DNA of 42,362 nt from an uncultured Clostridia bacterium (GCA_944376845.1 CALWDZ010000010.1:1-42362), one strand, 5' to 3'. Positions 7,991-17,205 are shown, counted from the first letter of the stretch. Numbers and translations: made by a program. The notes: generated by a model from the sequence alone, not told the origin.

Positions 7991-9310
7991 TCAGTTGTTA
8001 TCTCCCTTTGAGCGAGTTATAAAAGTTATTGGCGTTCCACTAAAATCAATAGCTTGTCTAAATCTATTTTCCAAATATCTAAGATAAGAAAAATGCATAA
8101 GCGAAGCGTCATTGCAAAATAGCAAAAATGTCGGTGGATTAGAACTTTTTTGTGTAATATAATTTATCTTTAATTTCTTGCCATTTCTATATGGTGGTTC
8201 ATTTGACAGAATTGCTTCCCCAAGAAGTTCATTTAATTTCCCAGTTGGTATTTTCTTGCTAGAATTGTCATACGCCGACTTGGCAAGTTCAATAACACTA
8301 CTTAACCTTTGCCCCGTAACCGCTGAAACATATATACTTTTAAAATATGACATAAAGGAAAGTTCATCTTTTAGATTTTTATCAAATTCATTCATGGTAT
8401 AGGTATTTTTATCAACCAAATCCCATTTATTTATAACAATTACACTTGGCTTACCTTTATCGTTAACATAGCCGGCAATTCTGACATCTTGTTCTGTAAT
8501 GCCCTGCGTTGCATCAAACACTATTAAAACAACATCAGCACGTTCTATAGCCTCCATTGAACGTATAACTGAATACCCTTCAACACTTTGCTTATCATAA
8601 CTGCGCTGTCTGCGAAGCCCCGCAGTATCTATCACTGCATATTTATTTTTATTATAGGTAAACTCTGTTGTAGTTGCATCTCGAGTTGTTCCCATCACAT
8701 CACTTACAACTGCTCTTTCAAAACCTAAAATTTTATTAGTTAAACTACTTTTACCAACATTTGGCCTACCAACAATCGCAATTTTAATAGCATCGTCTGT
8801 GTCATTTTCATCTACTTTATCAAGTGAAGATACTATTTCATCTAAAACTTCACCTAAGCCCTTGGCTTGCTCACAAGATATTGGAAATGGGTCACCAAAG
8901 CCAAGCGAATAGAATTCATAAGTTTTTTCAACTTCAAAATTATCCAGTTTATTAACAACTAAAATTACTTTTTTGTTTGTCTTTCTCAAAATCTCGGCAA
9001 CTTCTTCATCTACCTGTGTAAGCCCCTCTCTCCCATCAACGACAAAAACAATTACATCAGCAAAATCAATTGCAATATCTACTTGACTACGAATGGCATC
9101 TTGAAACACATCATCACTTTTGATGTCAATACCGCCAGTATCAACTATTCTGAAATTATGTCCACACCATTCGGCATCTGCATATATTCTATCGCGTGTT
9201 ACACCTGGAGAATCATCAACGATACTGATTCTCTTGCCACAAAGTTTATTAAAAAATGTGCTTTTGCCAACATTTGGGCGGCCAACTATTGCAACTAAAG
9301 GCTTTGCCAC
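7991..9310 (-). CDS. der: Ribosome biogenesis GTPase Der
   Basis: 439 residues with two tandem GTPase domains and a C-terminal KH-like domain. Each G domain shows G-R-P-N-V-G-K-S (residues about 9 and 182), the second G domain then D-T-A-G, and base-specificity motifs N-K-L-D and N-K-W-D. Der binds the large ribosomal subunit and is needed for its assembly. The start is GTG at 9310, with AAGGAG 6 bases upstream. It forms a pair with plsY, a common arrangement in Bacillota. Confidence 0.97.
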   Translation of the reverse strand: MAKPLVAIVGRPNVGKSTFFNKLCGKRISIVDDSPGVTRDRIYADAEWCGHNFRIVDTGGIDIKSDDVFQDAIRSQVDIAIDFADVIVFVVDGREGLTQVDEEVAEILRKTNKKVILVVNKLDNFEVEKTYEFYSLGFGDPFPISCEQAKGLGEVLDEIVSSLDKVDENDTDDAIKIAIVGRPNVGKSSLTNKILGFERAVVSDVMGTTRDATTTEFTYNKNKYAVIDTAGLRRQRSYDKQSVEGYSVIRSMEAIERADVVLIVFDATQGITEQDVRIAGYVNDKGKPSVIVINKWDLVDKNTYTMNEFDKNLKDELSFMSYFKSIYVSAVTGQRLSSVIELAKSAYDNSSKKIPTGKLNELLGEAILSNEPPYRNGKKLKINYITQKSSNPPTFLLFCNDASLMHFSYLRYLENRFRQAIDFSGTPITFITRSKGDNN

Positions 9311-9360
9311 AATATACTCCTTGGCTAAAAGTATAACACACTACCCAAATTTTAACAAGT

Positions 9361-9972
9361 TTAATTAAGTGATTTCGTTTTCTTTTTAAGTTTTAAATTT
9401 GTTACAAAGTTCTTTAACCAAAAGAAGATTGCATAAGTTAAACATATTATAATAATAGATGTGACCATCATTTCTCCACCAAGCAAGAAATTTGTTTCCA
9501 TATTTTGTCCAAACATATCAAAGGCTACTATTTCAAAAATTATACTACCGATATATGAACCGCAAAATACTGAACTGATATTTTTAACAAATATTGAAAA
9601 TATGATGCCTAATATTATTGCCATATACACATAAGGCTGAACAAAATTATACTCAAAGTTAGTCAAATCAAATGCATTATAACAAACAAAAGTAGCGAGT
9701 ATTATTAAAGAGCAAAGAAGCATAGAAATTATATTTTTTGCGTTTTTTAACTTTGGAAGCAAAATTACAAATGCCAATGTGAAATTAAATATATTTAAAG
9801 AAATTTCATAGCCAAAAATATTTATACTTCCAAATAGAGATAAAACTGCTCCCACAAGAAAAAATAATGAAACCAAAAGTCTATTAAGTCCACATATTTT
9901 TAATATACTTTCAAAGACACCAAATGCACAAAGTATTGAAAGCACACCCATTAAAACAAAAGACAAATTCAT
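9361..9972 (-). CDS. Multi-pass membrane protein, unknown
   Basis: 203 residues, about six hydrophobic helices spread over the whole length, ending in a short Lys-rich tail (L-K-L-K-K-K-T-K). AGAGGT precedes the ATG at 9972 by 5 bases. No family recognised and no conserved polar motif stands out. It lies between feoB and der on the same strand, 45-50 bp from each, so may be part of a longer transcript. Confidence 0.65.
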   Translation of the reverse strand: MNLSFVLMGVLSILCAFGVFESILKICGLNRLLVSLFFLVGAVLSLFGSINIFGYEISLNIFNFTLAFVILLPKLKNAKNIISMLLCSLIILATFVCYNAFDLTNFEYNFVQPYVYMAIILGIIFSIFVKNISSVFCGSYIGSIIFEIVAFDMFGQNMETNFLLGGEMMVTSIIIICLTYAIFFWLKNFVTNLKLKKKTKSLN

Positions 9973-10018
9973 AAATACCTCTTTGTTTTAATATTTGCAA
10001 AAAATATTTAAATATGTA

Positions 10019-12013
10019 TTATTTGCACTTTTTGTTGCAATAGGCACAATTTTTCTTTCTTTTTAAACAATGAATAAGAGAATAGAACAATATGATAAAA
10101 ATGATAACACAAATAACAGTAGTCACATATCCAAATAATTCAGTAATTTTAAAAAGTGTATAAGTAAACATAGAAGTTATATAGGCAATTAAAAATTGAG
10201 AAATAATTGAAAATACTGTCCATTTTGTACCCAATTCTTTTTTAAATGTTACCAAGGTGGATATACAAGGACAATAAAGCAGACAAAATACCATAAAACT
10301 TATTGCACTTGCGGGTGTAAAATGCACGGCGCTTGACGCAAAAACAATACTTTCGGCAATAGACGAAGTATTTACGCCATTAAAAATTGCTATAGATGAC
10401 ACAATAACCTCTTTAGCAACAAGTCCAGCCATAAGTGCACTCACCGCTCCCCATGAAGAGAAACCTAGCGGAGAAAATACAGGTGCTAAAATTTCACCCA
10501 ATGTTTGTAAAATGCTTTTTTGCCCAGAGAATTTTACATATGTAAGTGAAAATGAAATATTCTGCAAAAGCCAAACTACAATTGATAATGATAAAATTAC
10601 ACTTCCTATGCGAACCAAAAATGATAATGCACTTTGTAAAGTATAAGATAATGTATGCTTTATAGAAACCTTTTGATATGAAGGAAATTCCATTATAAAA
10701 GTTTGGTTATTTGAAGGCAATTTGCTTTTTTCTAAAAACAAACTCATAAGTAGTGCAATGATTACTCCTAAGATATATATTAGTGCAATGATTAAAATAT
10801 TTTGTGCACCAAAAAACGCGCCACCAATCACCGCATACACAGGTAATTTTGCACTACAACTCATATATGGTGAAAGTAGTGCAGTTTTAATTTTTGCATT
10901 TTTATCGCTCATATTACGTGCAGTCAGTGAAGCCGTAGTGCTACAGCCAAAGCCCATTATAAGAGTGTAAACACTTCTACCAGATAGCCCAACATTTTTT
11001 AATGTATCATCAAGACAAAATGCAAGTCTGGATATATATCCTGTTTGTTCTAAAATATCTAAAAACAAAAAAAGCATTACTACCTGTGGCAAAAAAGATA
11101 CAACACTACCTACTCCATTAAATATACCATCTCTTGTAAGTGCAATTAAAAAATCTGGAACATTTTGATTATAAAGAAAATTAACTACATTTTCCCCTAT
11201 GATATTTTGTATTAAATATCTTAAATTGTCAGACAAAAACTTTCCAACACTAAAAAATGTTAAATAAAAAATTATAAATAAAATACAAAAAAATATAGGC
11301 AAACAAAGATATTTATTTAGAATTATTTTATCTATTTTGCTTTTCCCAACTATTTTTTTTGATTTATATTCACAATAAGTTAAAATATTATCAATTTGTT
11401 CATAATTTAATTTTATATAATTTTCTAAATTCTTATGATTTTCTTGTAATATGCTATCATTTAAATTTAATAATTTACGATAATATTCGCATCCACAAAG
11501 TGCTTTTATTTTATAAAAATCTATCTCATTTGAATTTATATTTGTAAATTCTAGTTTATTTAAAACATCAAACAAACGATTAAAACTTTTCAATTTATTT
11601 GCTTTTAAATTTACAACAGTAACGCCCAATTTTTCTTGTAGTTTATTATAGTCTAAACTTATATCATTTCCAACTTCGTTAACCACTATTAAAATTTTTC
11701 TTCCTAATTTTATAAGTTCCATTGCAAGAAGTAAATTTCTTCTTAATGTTTGGTTGTTGCAAAGGCAAATAATATAAGAATTTTTGTGTGAAAGAATATA
11801 GTCCACAGAAACCTTTTCTTCATAACTATTAGGCGAAAGACTGTATAATCCAGGCAAATCAACAAATGTATGCTGTGTAAATTTTGATTTGGTTTTTGTA
11901 AATGATACAGTTACACCATGAAAATTACCTGTATGAACCTTTTCCCCCGTAAGAGTATTAAACAAAGTACTTTTACCGGTGTTTGGATTACCAACTATTA
12001 AAATTTCATCCAT
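10019..12013 (-). CDS. feoB: Ferrous iron transport protein B
   Basis: 664 residues. An N-terminal G domain starts at once (G-N-P-N-T-G-K-S at residues 8-15; D-L-P-G-L-Y-S-L-S-P as switch/G3). A cytosolic helical linker follows, then the membrane core with two Gate motifs around G-F-G-C-S-T-T-A-S and F-C-L-L-Y-C-P-C-I-S-T. It moves Fe(II) across the cytoplasmic membrane. The G4 position reads N-E-V-G-N-D rather than the more usual N-M-x-D, so nucleotide specificity may be relaxed. The C-terminus is Cys-rich (N-C-A-Y-C-N-K-K-C-K), a feature of many anaerobe FeoB proteins. The start overlaps feoA by 8 bases. Confidence 0.96.
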   Translation of the reverse strand: MDEILIVGNPNTGKSTLFNTLTGEKVHTGNFHGVTVSFTKTKSKFTQHTFVDLPGLYSLSPNSYEEKVSVDYILSHKNSYIICLCNNQTLRRNLLLAMELIKLGRKILIVVNEVGNDISLDYNKLQEKLGVTVVNLKANKLKSFNRLFDVLNKLEFTNINSNEIDFYKIKALCGCEYYRKLLNLNDSILQENHKNLENYIKLNYEQIDNILTYCEYKSKKIVGKSKIDKIILNKYLCLPIFFCILFIIFYLTFFSVGKFLSDNLRYLIQNIIGENVVNFLYNQNVPDFLIALTRDGIFNGVGSVVSFLPQVVMLFLFLDILEQTGYISRLAFCLDDTLKNVGLSGRSVYTLIMGFGCSTTASLTARNMSDKNAKIKTALLSPYMSCSAKLPVYAVIGGAFFGAQNILIIALIYILGVIIALLMSLFLEKSKLPSNNQTFIMEFPSYQKVSIKHTLSYTLQSALSFLVRIGSVILSLSIVVWLLQNISFSLTYVKFSGQKSILQTLGEILAPVFSPLGFSSWGAVSALMAGLVAKEVIVSSIAIFNGVNTSSIAESIVFASSAVHFTPASAISFMVFCLLYCPCISTLVTFKKELGTKWTVFSIISQFLIAYITSMFTYTLFKITELFGYVTTVICVIIFIILFYSLIHCLKRKKNCAYCNKKCK

Positions 12014-12242
12014 ACACTACCACACAAGAGGCTTCTTCCTTCCTAAGTGAAACCATTTGATTTTTAAGTTCTACAAGCAAAACTCCTTTTCTTAAAGATT
12101 TATTCCTAACAATGATTTTTTGCCCACAAAAAAAGCCAAACTCTAAAAGTCTTGTCTTTATTTTTATATCTATATTATCACAGATACTGGCAATAGTATA
12201 TTGCGTATTAAGATTTGCATCACTTAAGAAAAAATTCTTCAT
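12006..12242 (-). CDS. feoA: Ferrous iron transport protein A
   Basis: 78 residues, an SH3-like small protein that assists FeoB. Family features: L-L-E-F-G-F-F-C-G-Q in the middle and a closing hydrophobic strand (C-V-V-V-Y-G). It overlaps feoB and follows nrdR by 35 bp. No clear ribosome binding site: the ATG is preceded by AATGTGGT. The start codon lies inside a 15-bp perfect hairpin (12230-12265), which could control translation or end nrdR transcripts. Confidence 0.88.
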   Translation of the reverse strand: MKNFFLSDANLNTQYTIASICDNIDIKIKTRLLEFGFFCGQKIIVRNKSLRKGVLLVELKNQMVSLRKEEASCVVVYG

Positions 12243-12265
12243 ACCACATTGTATGAAGAATTTTT
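12230..12265 (-). promoter_or_regulatory. Hairpin enclosing the feoA start codon
   Basis: Arms 12230-12244 and 12251-12265 are perfect inverted copies (15 bp) around the 6-base loop CACATT. On the minus strand the feoA ATG (12242-12240) is in the downstream arm and the GTGG-like ribosome binding stretch is in or next to the loop. The arm ends in a T tract, so it could alternatively be an attenuator or terminator after nrdR. Confidence 0.6.
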
Positions 12266-12277
12266 GATATTTATGTT

Positions 12278-12715
12278 TTATTCATTTTTTAAAAAATCTA
12301 TAAAGTTTGTAGCATCTGTAAATTGTCTATAAACTGAAGCAAATCTAACATATGAAACTTGGTCCAAAGGCTTTAACATCTCCATAACCATTTCACCAAT
12401 TTTTATAGATTCAACTTCATGCGTGCTTTCCTTCAATTGTTTTTCTATATCACTTGCAATCGTTTCGATTTGAATTAAACTTACAGGACGCTTTTCACAA
12501 GCCTTTATTATTCCGTTTATAATCTTATTTTTATCAAATGGTTGAATACTCCCATTTTTCTTAATGACAAGTATAGGCGTACTTTCAATTGTTTCATATG
12601 TAGTCCATCTTTTACCACATTTAAGACACTCACGTCTTCGCCTTATTGAGTTGTCGCCAGTTTCCCTAGAGTCAATAACTTTACTATCTGCGTTTCCGCA
12701 ATACAAACACTTCAT
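12278..12715 (-). CDS. nrdR: Transcriptional repressor NrdR
   Basis: 145 residues. An N-terminal zinc ribbon with C3, C6, C30 and C33 is followed by R-W-T-T-Y-E and then an ATP-cone domain starting at V-I-K-K-N-G-S-I-Q-P-F. NrdR senses ATP/dATP and represses ribonucleotide reductase genes. Usual family length is about 150. The ATG at 12715 has TAGGAG 6 bases upstream. No ribonucleotide reductase gene is in the window. Confidence 0.97.
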   Translation of the reverse strand: MKCLYCGNADSKVIDSRETGDNSIRRRRECLKCGKRWTTYETIESTPILVIKKNGSIQPFDKNKIINGIIKACEKRPVSLIQIETIASDIEKQLKESTHEVESIKIGEMVMEMLKPLDQVSYVRFASVYRQFTDATNFIDFLKNE

Positions 12716-12743
12716 TTGTTTCTCCTACTGTATCAGCACATTT

Positions 12744-12772
12744 AGTATACACCAACAAAAATAATTTGTCTA
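12744..12772 (-). promoter_or_regulatory. Sigma-A-type promoter of nrdR
   Basis: Minus strand TAGACA, 17 bp, TATACT. Transcription would start about 12737, giving a leader of about 20 bases before the nrdR ATG at 12715. Confidence 0.6.
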
Positions 12773-12781
12773 GATGTAAAG

Positions 12782-13078
12782 TTAGGATTTTTTATTTTTT
12801 GTTTCACTAAATGAAATAGTATTCGAAGTTCTTGGAGTGGTTGAATATAATTCCACTAATATTGTATCATCTCCAATTTTACAGATTTGATTGTATGGTA
12901 CAAAAATTTCTCCACCCGACTTGAAGACATTCCAAATATTTTTATCACCTGGAACAACAAGCCCTGTAATATTACCTGTGGACAATTCAAAAACTATGTC
13001 AACTATATGACCAAGTCTTTTACCGTCCACAACATTTACCACTTCTTTGCATCTAAGTTCCAAAAATGAACTTTCCAA
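12782..13078 (-). CDS. YlmC/YmxH family PRC-barrel protein
   Basis: 98 residues. A PRC-barrel fold is suggested by the opening L-R-C-K-E-V-V-N-V-V-D-G-K-R-L-G, followed by D-I-V-F-E and I-F-V-P-Y-N-Q-I. YlmC/YmxH proteins are found almost only in spore-forming Bacillota and are often annotated as sporulation proteins; the exact role is unknown. The start is TTG at 13078 with AAGGAG 6 bases upstream; no better ATG exists. The Ser/Thr/Lys tail after residue 80 is not conserved in the family. Confidence 0.85.
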   Translation of the reverse strand: MESSFLELRCKEVVNVVDGKRLGHIVDIVFELSTGNITGLVVPGDKNIWNVFKSGGEIFVPYNQICKIGDDTILVELYSTTPRTSNTISFSETKNKKS

Positions 13079-13122
13079 ACTTTACTCCTTAATAGTATAT
13101 ATGCAAAAAGTGTTACAAAAAA

Positions 13123-14541
13123 TTACTCATGTGCATTTAAAGGTAAACGTCCTAGATTTTCAGTGCTTTTATTGAAATAAACATAACATGGTTTATCATC
13201 TTTCTCTTGCCTATAAACTTTTTCAAAAATTTGTTTTGCTTGTTCAAAATTTCCTTTTTGGTAAGCCCTAACTCCATTTTCAAACTCTAAATGGTGCTTA
13301 TACAATTTTTCACGTTTCTGCCTTGCAAACACTTCAAGACATTCAAAAACAGATTGTTCAGTTCCCTCAATATCAACTTCGCCTATATATCGATATGCTA
13401 ATTTAAATGTTGTTGGCAATGTATTTAAAGTGTTTTTTGTGACCAACATAACTGAGCCAAAAGTTTCATTTATCTCATCAAGTTTTGAAAATAACTCCAT
13501 CGAATTTGTTACTATTGTCGGTGCTTTTCTTTGGTCATCACCCACAACACCAAATATAATCTCGTCTGTATGAATTATAAGTCCAACTTCAAGTTTAGGC
13601 ATCTCTTCAGACAAATTCTTTTGTTTTATGGCACGAGATATGTTTATTGCACAAGTAATGGCGCTTTGTGGTGAAATAAAAACCGATAAAATTCCATTTT
13701 CTAAATATTTATCTACAAAACCGCCAAACTTGCGTATTATTGGCGTTACTACATTCAAATATGAGTTGACATAATTAAAGTTATCCTCTAAACTCAAAGT
13801 TTTTGAAACAACAGCACCACTTTTTATATTGCAATAAAGCATAGTAGCGGTTTTTTTAACTTGGCTTCCAACTTCAAGTTCTATTATGCTTTTTTTACCC
13901 AAAAATTTTATAAGTTTTTTAGGTACAAATTTTTCATATTCTATACTTGTTTGTTTTATTACTTCATCTTTAATTTTATAATTTTCATTTATTTTTTTTA
14001 ATGAACTTTCAATTTCCTGGAATTGCTTTGTTCCACCAATATTTATTTTATCTTTAACTTCTCCATATGCAAGCCTTTTTGTGACTGCTTCAATTTTTTT
14101 TATTGGTCTTGTAGCAATCATAAATGTTATAGCCAAAATAATCAAATAGACTATTGCTAATAATATAATCCAATAATAATTGTTGTTATTTGTAGTTGTT
14201 ATATTAAGTGCGGTACGAACAAAAACAGCAGGACTATTAGAATAATTATTTATACTAAAAAGTCCAAACATAAGTCCACCAAATACAAGTGTTACTGGAA
14301 CAGTGGAAAGAAACAAAACTGTACTTAATTTTCTTGTTTTCAAAAACTTGAAAAATAAAACATTACCGCTTATTAAATTCAATATATTAAAAGCGATGCA
14401 TACCCATCCAAGTGTAGATATATCAAAAATAATTCTACCATTTATTATAGATATTCCCGAAAATAGATATGATGATGTCACAGCACCACCAACAAGCGAC
14501 ACCAAAAACACAACTATCCAAATTTTTGTATTTGTTTTCAT
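13123..14541 (-). CDS. Membrane HAMP/class III cyclase homologue, catalytic residues lost
   Basis: 472 residues. Helices at about 8-30, 42-65 and 73-97, an external loop (N-I-T-T-T-N-N-N), a helix at about 122-143, a HAMP-like linker (145-190), then a class III nucleotidyl cyclase-like domain (about 228-405). Equivalent positions can be followed: F-x-D-I reads Y-C-N-I (N238), K-x-x-G-D-G reads K-Y-L-E-N-G (N282), and the late Asn...Arg pair reads M-E-L-F-S-K (E349, K353). So both metal-binding aspartates are Asn and the transition-state residues are replaced. The C-terminal part (G-V-R-A-Y-Q-K-G-N-F-E-Q-A) is TPR-like, as in other cyclases. Probably not an active cyclase. No clear ribosome binding site before the ATG. 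Confidence 0.75.
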   Translation of the reverse strand: MKTNTKIWIVVFLVSLVGGAVTSSYLFSGISIINGRIIFDISTLGWVCIAFNILNLISGNVLFFKFLKTRKLSTVLFLSTVPVTLVFGGLMFGLFSINNYSNSPAVFVRTALNITTTNNNNYYWIILLAIVYLIILAITFMIATRPIKKIEAVTKRLAYGEVKDKINIGGTKQFQEIESSLKKINENYKIKDEVIKQTSIEYEKFVPKKLIKFLGKKSIIELEVGSQVKKTATMLYCNIKSGAVVSKTLSLEDNFNYVNSYLNVVTPIIRKFGGFVDKYLENGILSVFISPQSAITCAINISRAIKQKNLSEEMPKLEVGLIIHTDEIIFGVVGDDQRKAPTIVTNSMELFSKLDEINETFGSVMLVTKNTLNTLPTTFKLAYRYIGEVDIEGTEQSVFECLEVFARQKREKLYKHHLEFENGVRAYQKGNFEQAKQIFEKVYRQEKDDKPCYVYFNKSTENLGRLPLNAHE

Positions 14542-14628
14542 ATATTTTGGTTTGTAATTTTATAAAAAAAATATTCAATTTTTTAATAGATATTTTATTT
14601 TATTACATAATAAAAATAGGAGAAAAAA

Positions 14629-15057
14629 ATGAATCAAAAATTTTTAAATGAAATATACAAAAATACAAAAATGGCAGTACAATCAATAGAAAATATGTAC
14701 CCTAAATTTAGAAGTACAAAATTAAAACAATTTATGAAAAATGCTCAAGAAAAATATATGGAATATTTAGAGCAATGTAAAAAAATTGCACAAGAAAAAA
14801 AACTAGAATTAAAAGATGCTAGTTTTTTCTCAAAAACAATGTTAAAAATGTCAATATCAATGTCTACCCTATTTGATAAATCTAGTGAACACATAGCAGA
14901 GTTGTTTTTAATGGGAACAGTGCGTGGAACACTAAGTTTGTATAAAGAATTAAAAACATATAAAGATGCGGACAAAGATATAGTTGACCTTGCAAAAAGT
15001 TTAAAAGACTTTGAAGAACAGAGTTTTGAAGAAATCAAAACTTACTTGCAAGAATAG
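14629..15057 (+). CDS. Small helical protein, unknown
   Basis: 142 residues, almost entirely charged amphipathic helix with no signal peptide or membrane segment. Lys and Glu are abundant, with one less polar stretch (F-L-M-G-T-V-R-G-T-L-S-L-Y). TAGGAG precedes the ATG by 7 bases, so translation is well supported. It is divergent from the cyclase homologue (87 bp between starts) and stops 1 base from the end of trxB. It could be a helical-bundle cytosolic protein; no family recognised. Confidence 0.7.
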   Translation: MNQKFLNEIYKNTKMAVQSIENMYPKFRSTKLKQFMKNAQEKYMEYLEQCKKIAQEKKLELKDASFFSKTMLKMSISMSTLFDKSSEHIAELFLMGTVRGTLSLYKELKTYKDADKDIVDLAKSLKDFEEQSFEEIKTYLQE

Positions 15058-15058
15058 T

Positions 15059-15973
15059 TTAATACTTGGCAAGATATTCGTTTATTGAAAGCGAGGCAGT
15101 TGCGCCATCACCACATGCCGTAACAATTTGACGAAGATGAGTATTGGAAACATCACCACCGCAAAAGACACCTAAAATACTCGTCTTTTTATTTTCATCT
15201 ACAACTATATAGCCATAATCATCTCGTTTTAAATCACCAAAAATTTCTGTATCAGGAGTTCTGCCTATTGCAACAAAAACCGCGTCTACGTCAAGAGTTT
15301 TGGTATTTGAAGTAATTTTATTAAAAACTTTTATTGCACTAACTTTTTCATCACCAAGCACTTCCACTACTTGACTATTTAAAACTAATTCAATCTTCTC
15401 TTGTTTTTCAAGTTCTTTTATTCGTTTTACTAAAATTTCATCACCGCGGAATTCATCACGCCTATGGATAAGATATATTTTCTTCGCGACATTAGATAGA
15501 TACAAACAATCTTCTAAACTTGTATTGCCACCACCAACTACTGCAACTACCTTTTCTTTATAAAGCGCACCATCACAAGTTGCACAATAACTTACACCTT
15601 TTGATGTCAGCCTTTTTTCACCCTCGACATTAAGTAGCCTTGATGTTGCTCCAGTGGCGATATATACACATTTGCTTTCATACTGGTTTTTGTCGGTTTT
15701 TACTCTTTTTACTTTGCCTTTAAGGTCACAAGCAATGACATCTTCAAATATAACTTCAACACCTATAGATGTTATTTGCTCAAACATGGATGTTGCAAGT
15801 GAAGCCCCATCAATATGTGAAAAACCGGGATAGTTTTCAACATTTGTAGTAATCACCATTTGTCCACCCGGCATACTTCTTTCTAGTATCAAGACTTTTT
15901 TGCCTGACCTTTTTAAATATAACGCACAAGTCATTCCACTTGGTCCACAACCTATAATAATGCAATCGTACAT
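15059..15973 (-). CDS. trxB: Thioredoxin reductase
   Basis: 304 residues from the ATG at 15973, which has AGAGGT 5 bases upstream; a longer frame to 16021 has none. FAD-binding G-C-G-P-S-G at the N-terminus, redox pair C130-A-T-C133 (Y-C-A-T-C-D-G-A), NAD(P)H-binding G-G-G-N-T-S-L-E and H-R-R-D-E-F-R, closing G-G-D-V and Q-I-V-T-A-C-G-D-G. It reduces thioredoxin or a thioredoxin-like partner using NADPH or reduced ferredoxin/flavin systems; the substrate side is not decided by sequence alone. Confidence 0.95.
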   Translation of the reverse strand: MYDCIIIGCGPSGMTCALYLKRSGKKVLILERSMPGGQMVITTNVENYPGFSHIDGASLATSMFEQITSIGVEVIFEDVIACDLKGKVKRVKTDKNQYESKCVYIATGATSRLLNVEGEKRLTSKGVSYCATCDGALYKEKVVAVVGGGNTSLEDCLYLSNVAKKIYLIHRRDEFRGDEILVKRIKELEKQEKIELVLNSQVVEVLGDEKVSAIKVFNKITSNTKTLDVDAVFVAIGRTPDTEIFGDLKRDDYGYIVVDENKKTSILGVFCGGDVSNTHLRQIVTACGDGATASLSINEYLAKY

Positions 15974-16014
15974 AATAACCTCTTTATATATTATACACAA
16001 ACCTGACAAAATAA

Positions 16015-16046
16015 AAAACAAAAAAAAGGAAGATTTCTCTTCCTTT
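16015..16046 (-). terminator. Terminator after rpsI
   Basis: Stem AAAGGAAGA (16025-16033) / TCTTCCTTT (16038-16046), loop TTTC, with an A run on the plus strand that becomes the T tract for minus-strand transcripts ending rpsI. Confidence 0.85.
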
Positions 16047-16058
16047 AATTTTGTATAA

Positions 16059-16487
16059 TTATCTCTTACTAAATTGTGAAGCCTTACGTGCTTTTTTAAG
16101 ACCGTATTTCTTTCTTTCTTTCATTCTACTGTCACGAGTAAGGAAACCACCCTTTTTAAGAACAGCCTTAGTTGATTCATCAGCAAGTACAAGTGCTCTT
16201 GAAATACCATGACTTATTGCACCAGCCTGTCCTGAAAGACCCCCACCAATTACGTTTACAATTATATCATATTTGTTTACAGCATCAACTGCTTCAAGTG
16301 GTTGACGAACAATGAGTTTTAATGTGTCAAGACCAAAGTATTCATCAATATCAACTTTGTTGATTGTAATTTTGCCTGTTCCGTTTGGAAGTAGTCTAAC
16401 TCTTGCAATCGCTTTTTTTCTTCTGCCTGTGCCAAGAAATTGAACAACTTTCTTGCTAGCAGTTTTGGTTGTTTTTTTCTCTGCCAT
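16059..16487 (-). CDS. rpsI: 30S ribosomal protein S9
   Basis: 142 residues with a Lys/Thr-rich N-terminal extension of about 15 residues before the conserved [14 protein letters not shown]. The C-terminus [11 protein letters not shown] is the tail that reaches the decoding centre. The start ATG overlaps the rplM stop codon by one base (TAATG), so the two are translationally coupled. Confidence 0.97.
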   Translation of the reverse strand: MAEKKTTKTASKKVVQFLGTGRRKKAIARVRLLPNGTGKITINKVDIDEYFGLDTLKLIVRQPLEAVDAVNKYDIIVNVIGGGLSGQAGAISHGISRALVLADESTKAVLKKGGFLTRDSRMKERKKYGLKKARKASQFSKR

Positions 16488-16930
16488 TAGTTTCTAACTC
16501 CTTTTAGTGTTACATTAACAGGTTTTTGTGCTTCATGACCGTGGTTTGCATCTTTGTAAACTCTTAGTCTTGTGAATTGCTTTCTACCAAGAGAGTTTTT
16601 AGGAAGCATACCTTTAACTGCACGCTCAACTGCAATATTTGACTTTGTAGCCATAACAGTTTTATAGTCCATTTCTTTAAGTCCACCAGCATAACCCGAG
16701 TGACTTCTAAGCATTTTTTGAGTAAGTTTTTTACCAGTTAAAACTACTTTGTCTGAATTTATAACTATAACATGATCACCAGAATCAACATGTGGAGTGT
16801 ATGTTGGCTTGTTTTTGCCTGTCAAAATGTCTGCAACTTGACTTGCAAGTCTGCCGAGTGGCATATTGCTAGCGTCTACAACGTACCATTTCCTTTCCAC
16901 ATTTTCTGGTTTTTGCATAAATGTTTTCAT
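16487..16930 (-). CDS. rplM: 50S ribosomal protein L13
   Basis: 147 residues, full family length: K-W-Y-V-V-D-A-S near residue 14, D-H-V-I-V-I-N and [15 protein letters not shown] precedes the ATG by 8 bases. First gene of the rplM-rpsI operon, with a strong promoter and a leader of about 95 nt. Confidence 0.97.
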   Translation of the reverse strand: MKTFMQKPENVERKWYVVDASNMPLGRLASQVADILTGKNKPTYTPHVDSGDHVIVINSDKVVLTGKKLTQKMLRSHSGYAGGLKEMDYKTVMATKSNIAVERAVKGMLPKNSLGRKQFTRLRVYKDANHGHEAQKPVNVTLKGVRN

Positions 16931-17062
16931 TTAATTTCCTCCAAAAAATTGTGTGCTACTTTTACTTTTAAGACAAACTTTTTTGAAGGGGCTAACATTA
17001 CAAAAAAATATGCCTTAATAAAAAGACAGCATTATTGTATAATATATAAATTATAATGTCAA
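16931..17062 (-). promoter_or_regulatory. rplM promoter and leader
   Basis: Minus strand TTGACA (17062-17057), 17 bp, TACAAT (17039-17034): a near-consensus sigma-A promoter. The predicted leader of about 95 nt before rplM is of the size in which Bacillota carry an L13-binding autoregulatory leader. I could not fold a convincing match by eye, so that part is only a suggestion. Confidence 0.75.
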
Positions 17063-17161
17063 GCATATTTTTGCAAAATTTGTAACTTAAATTTAAGTTT
17101 TTAAATATGCATATTTATACAAATTTTAGAATAGATATACATAATTTAAAGAAGGCAAAAT

Positions 17162-17197
17162 TGACATTTTTATGTCGTTTCGCCTCTAAAAATGACA
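17162..17197. repeat. Inverted repeat after truA, possible repeat relic
   Basis: TGACATTTTTA (17162-17172) and TAAAAATGACA (17187-17197) are inverted copies with one mismatch, loop rich in CG (GTCGTTTCGCC). The loop resembles the CGCTTCGCTC core of the mosaic repeats at 206-960. It lies just past the truA stop. Confidence 0.4.
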
Positions 17198-17205
17198 AGT
17201 ATTAT

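Noticed and set aside
16931..17027. Definite L13 autoregulatory leader
   Set aside because: Position and length fit, but I could not fold the expected stems by eye, so it is mentioned only as a possibility in the rplM leader entry.
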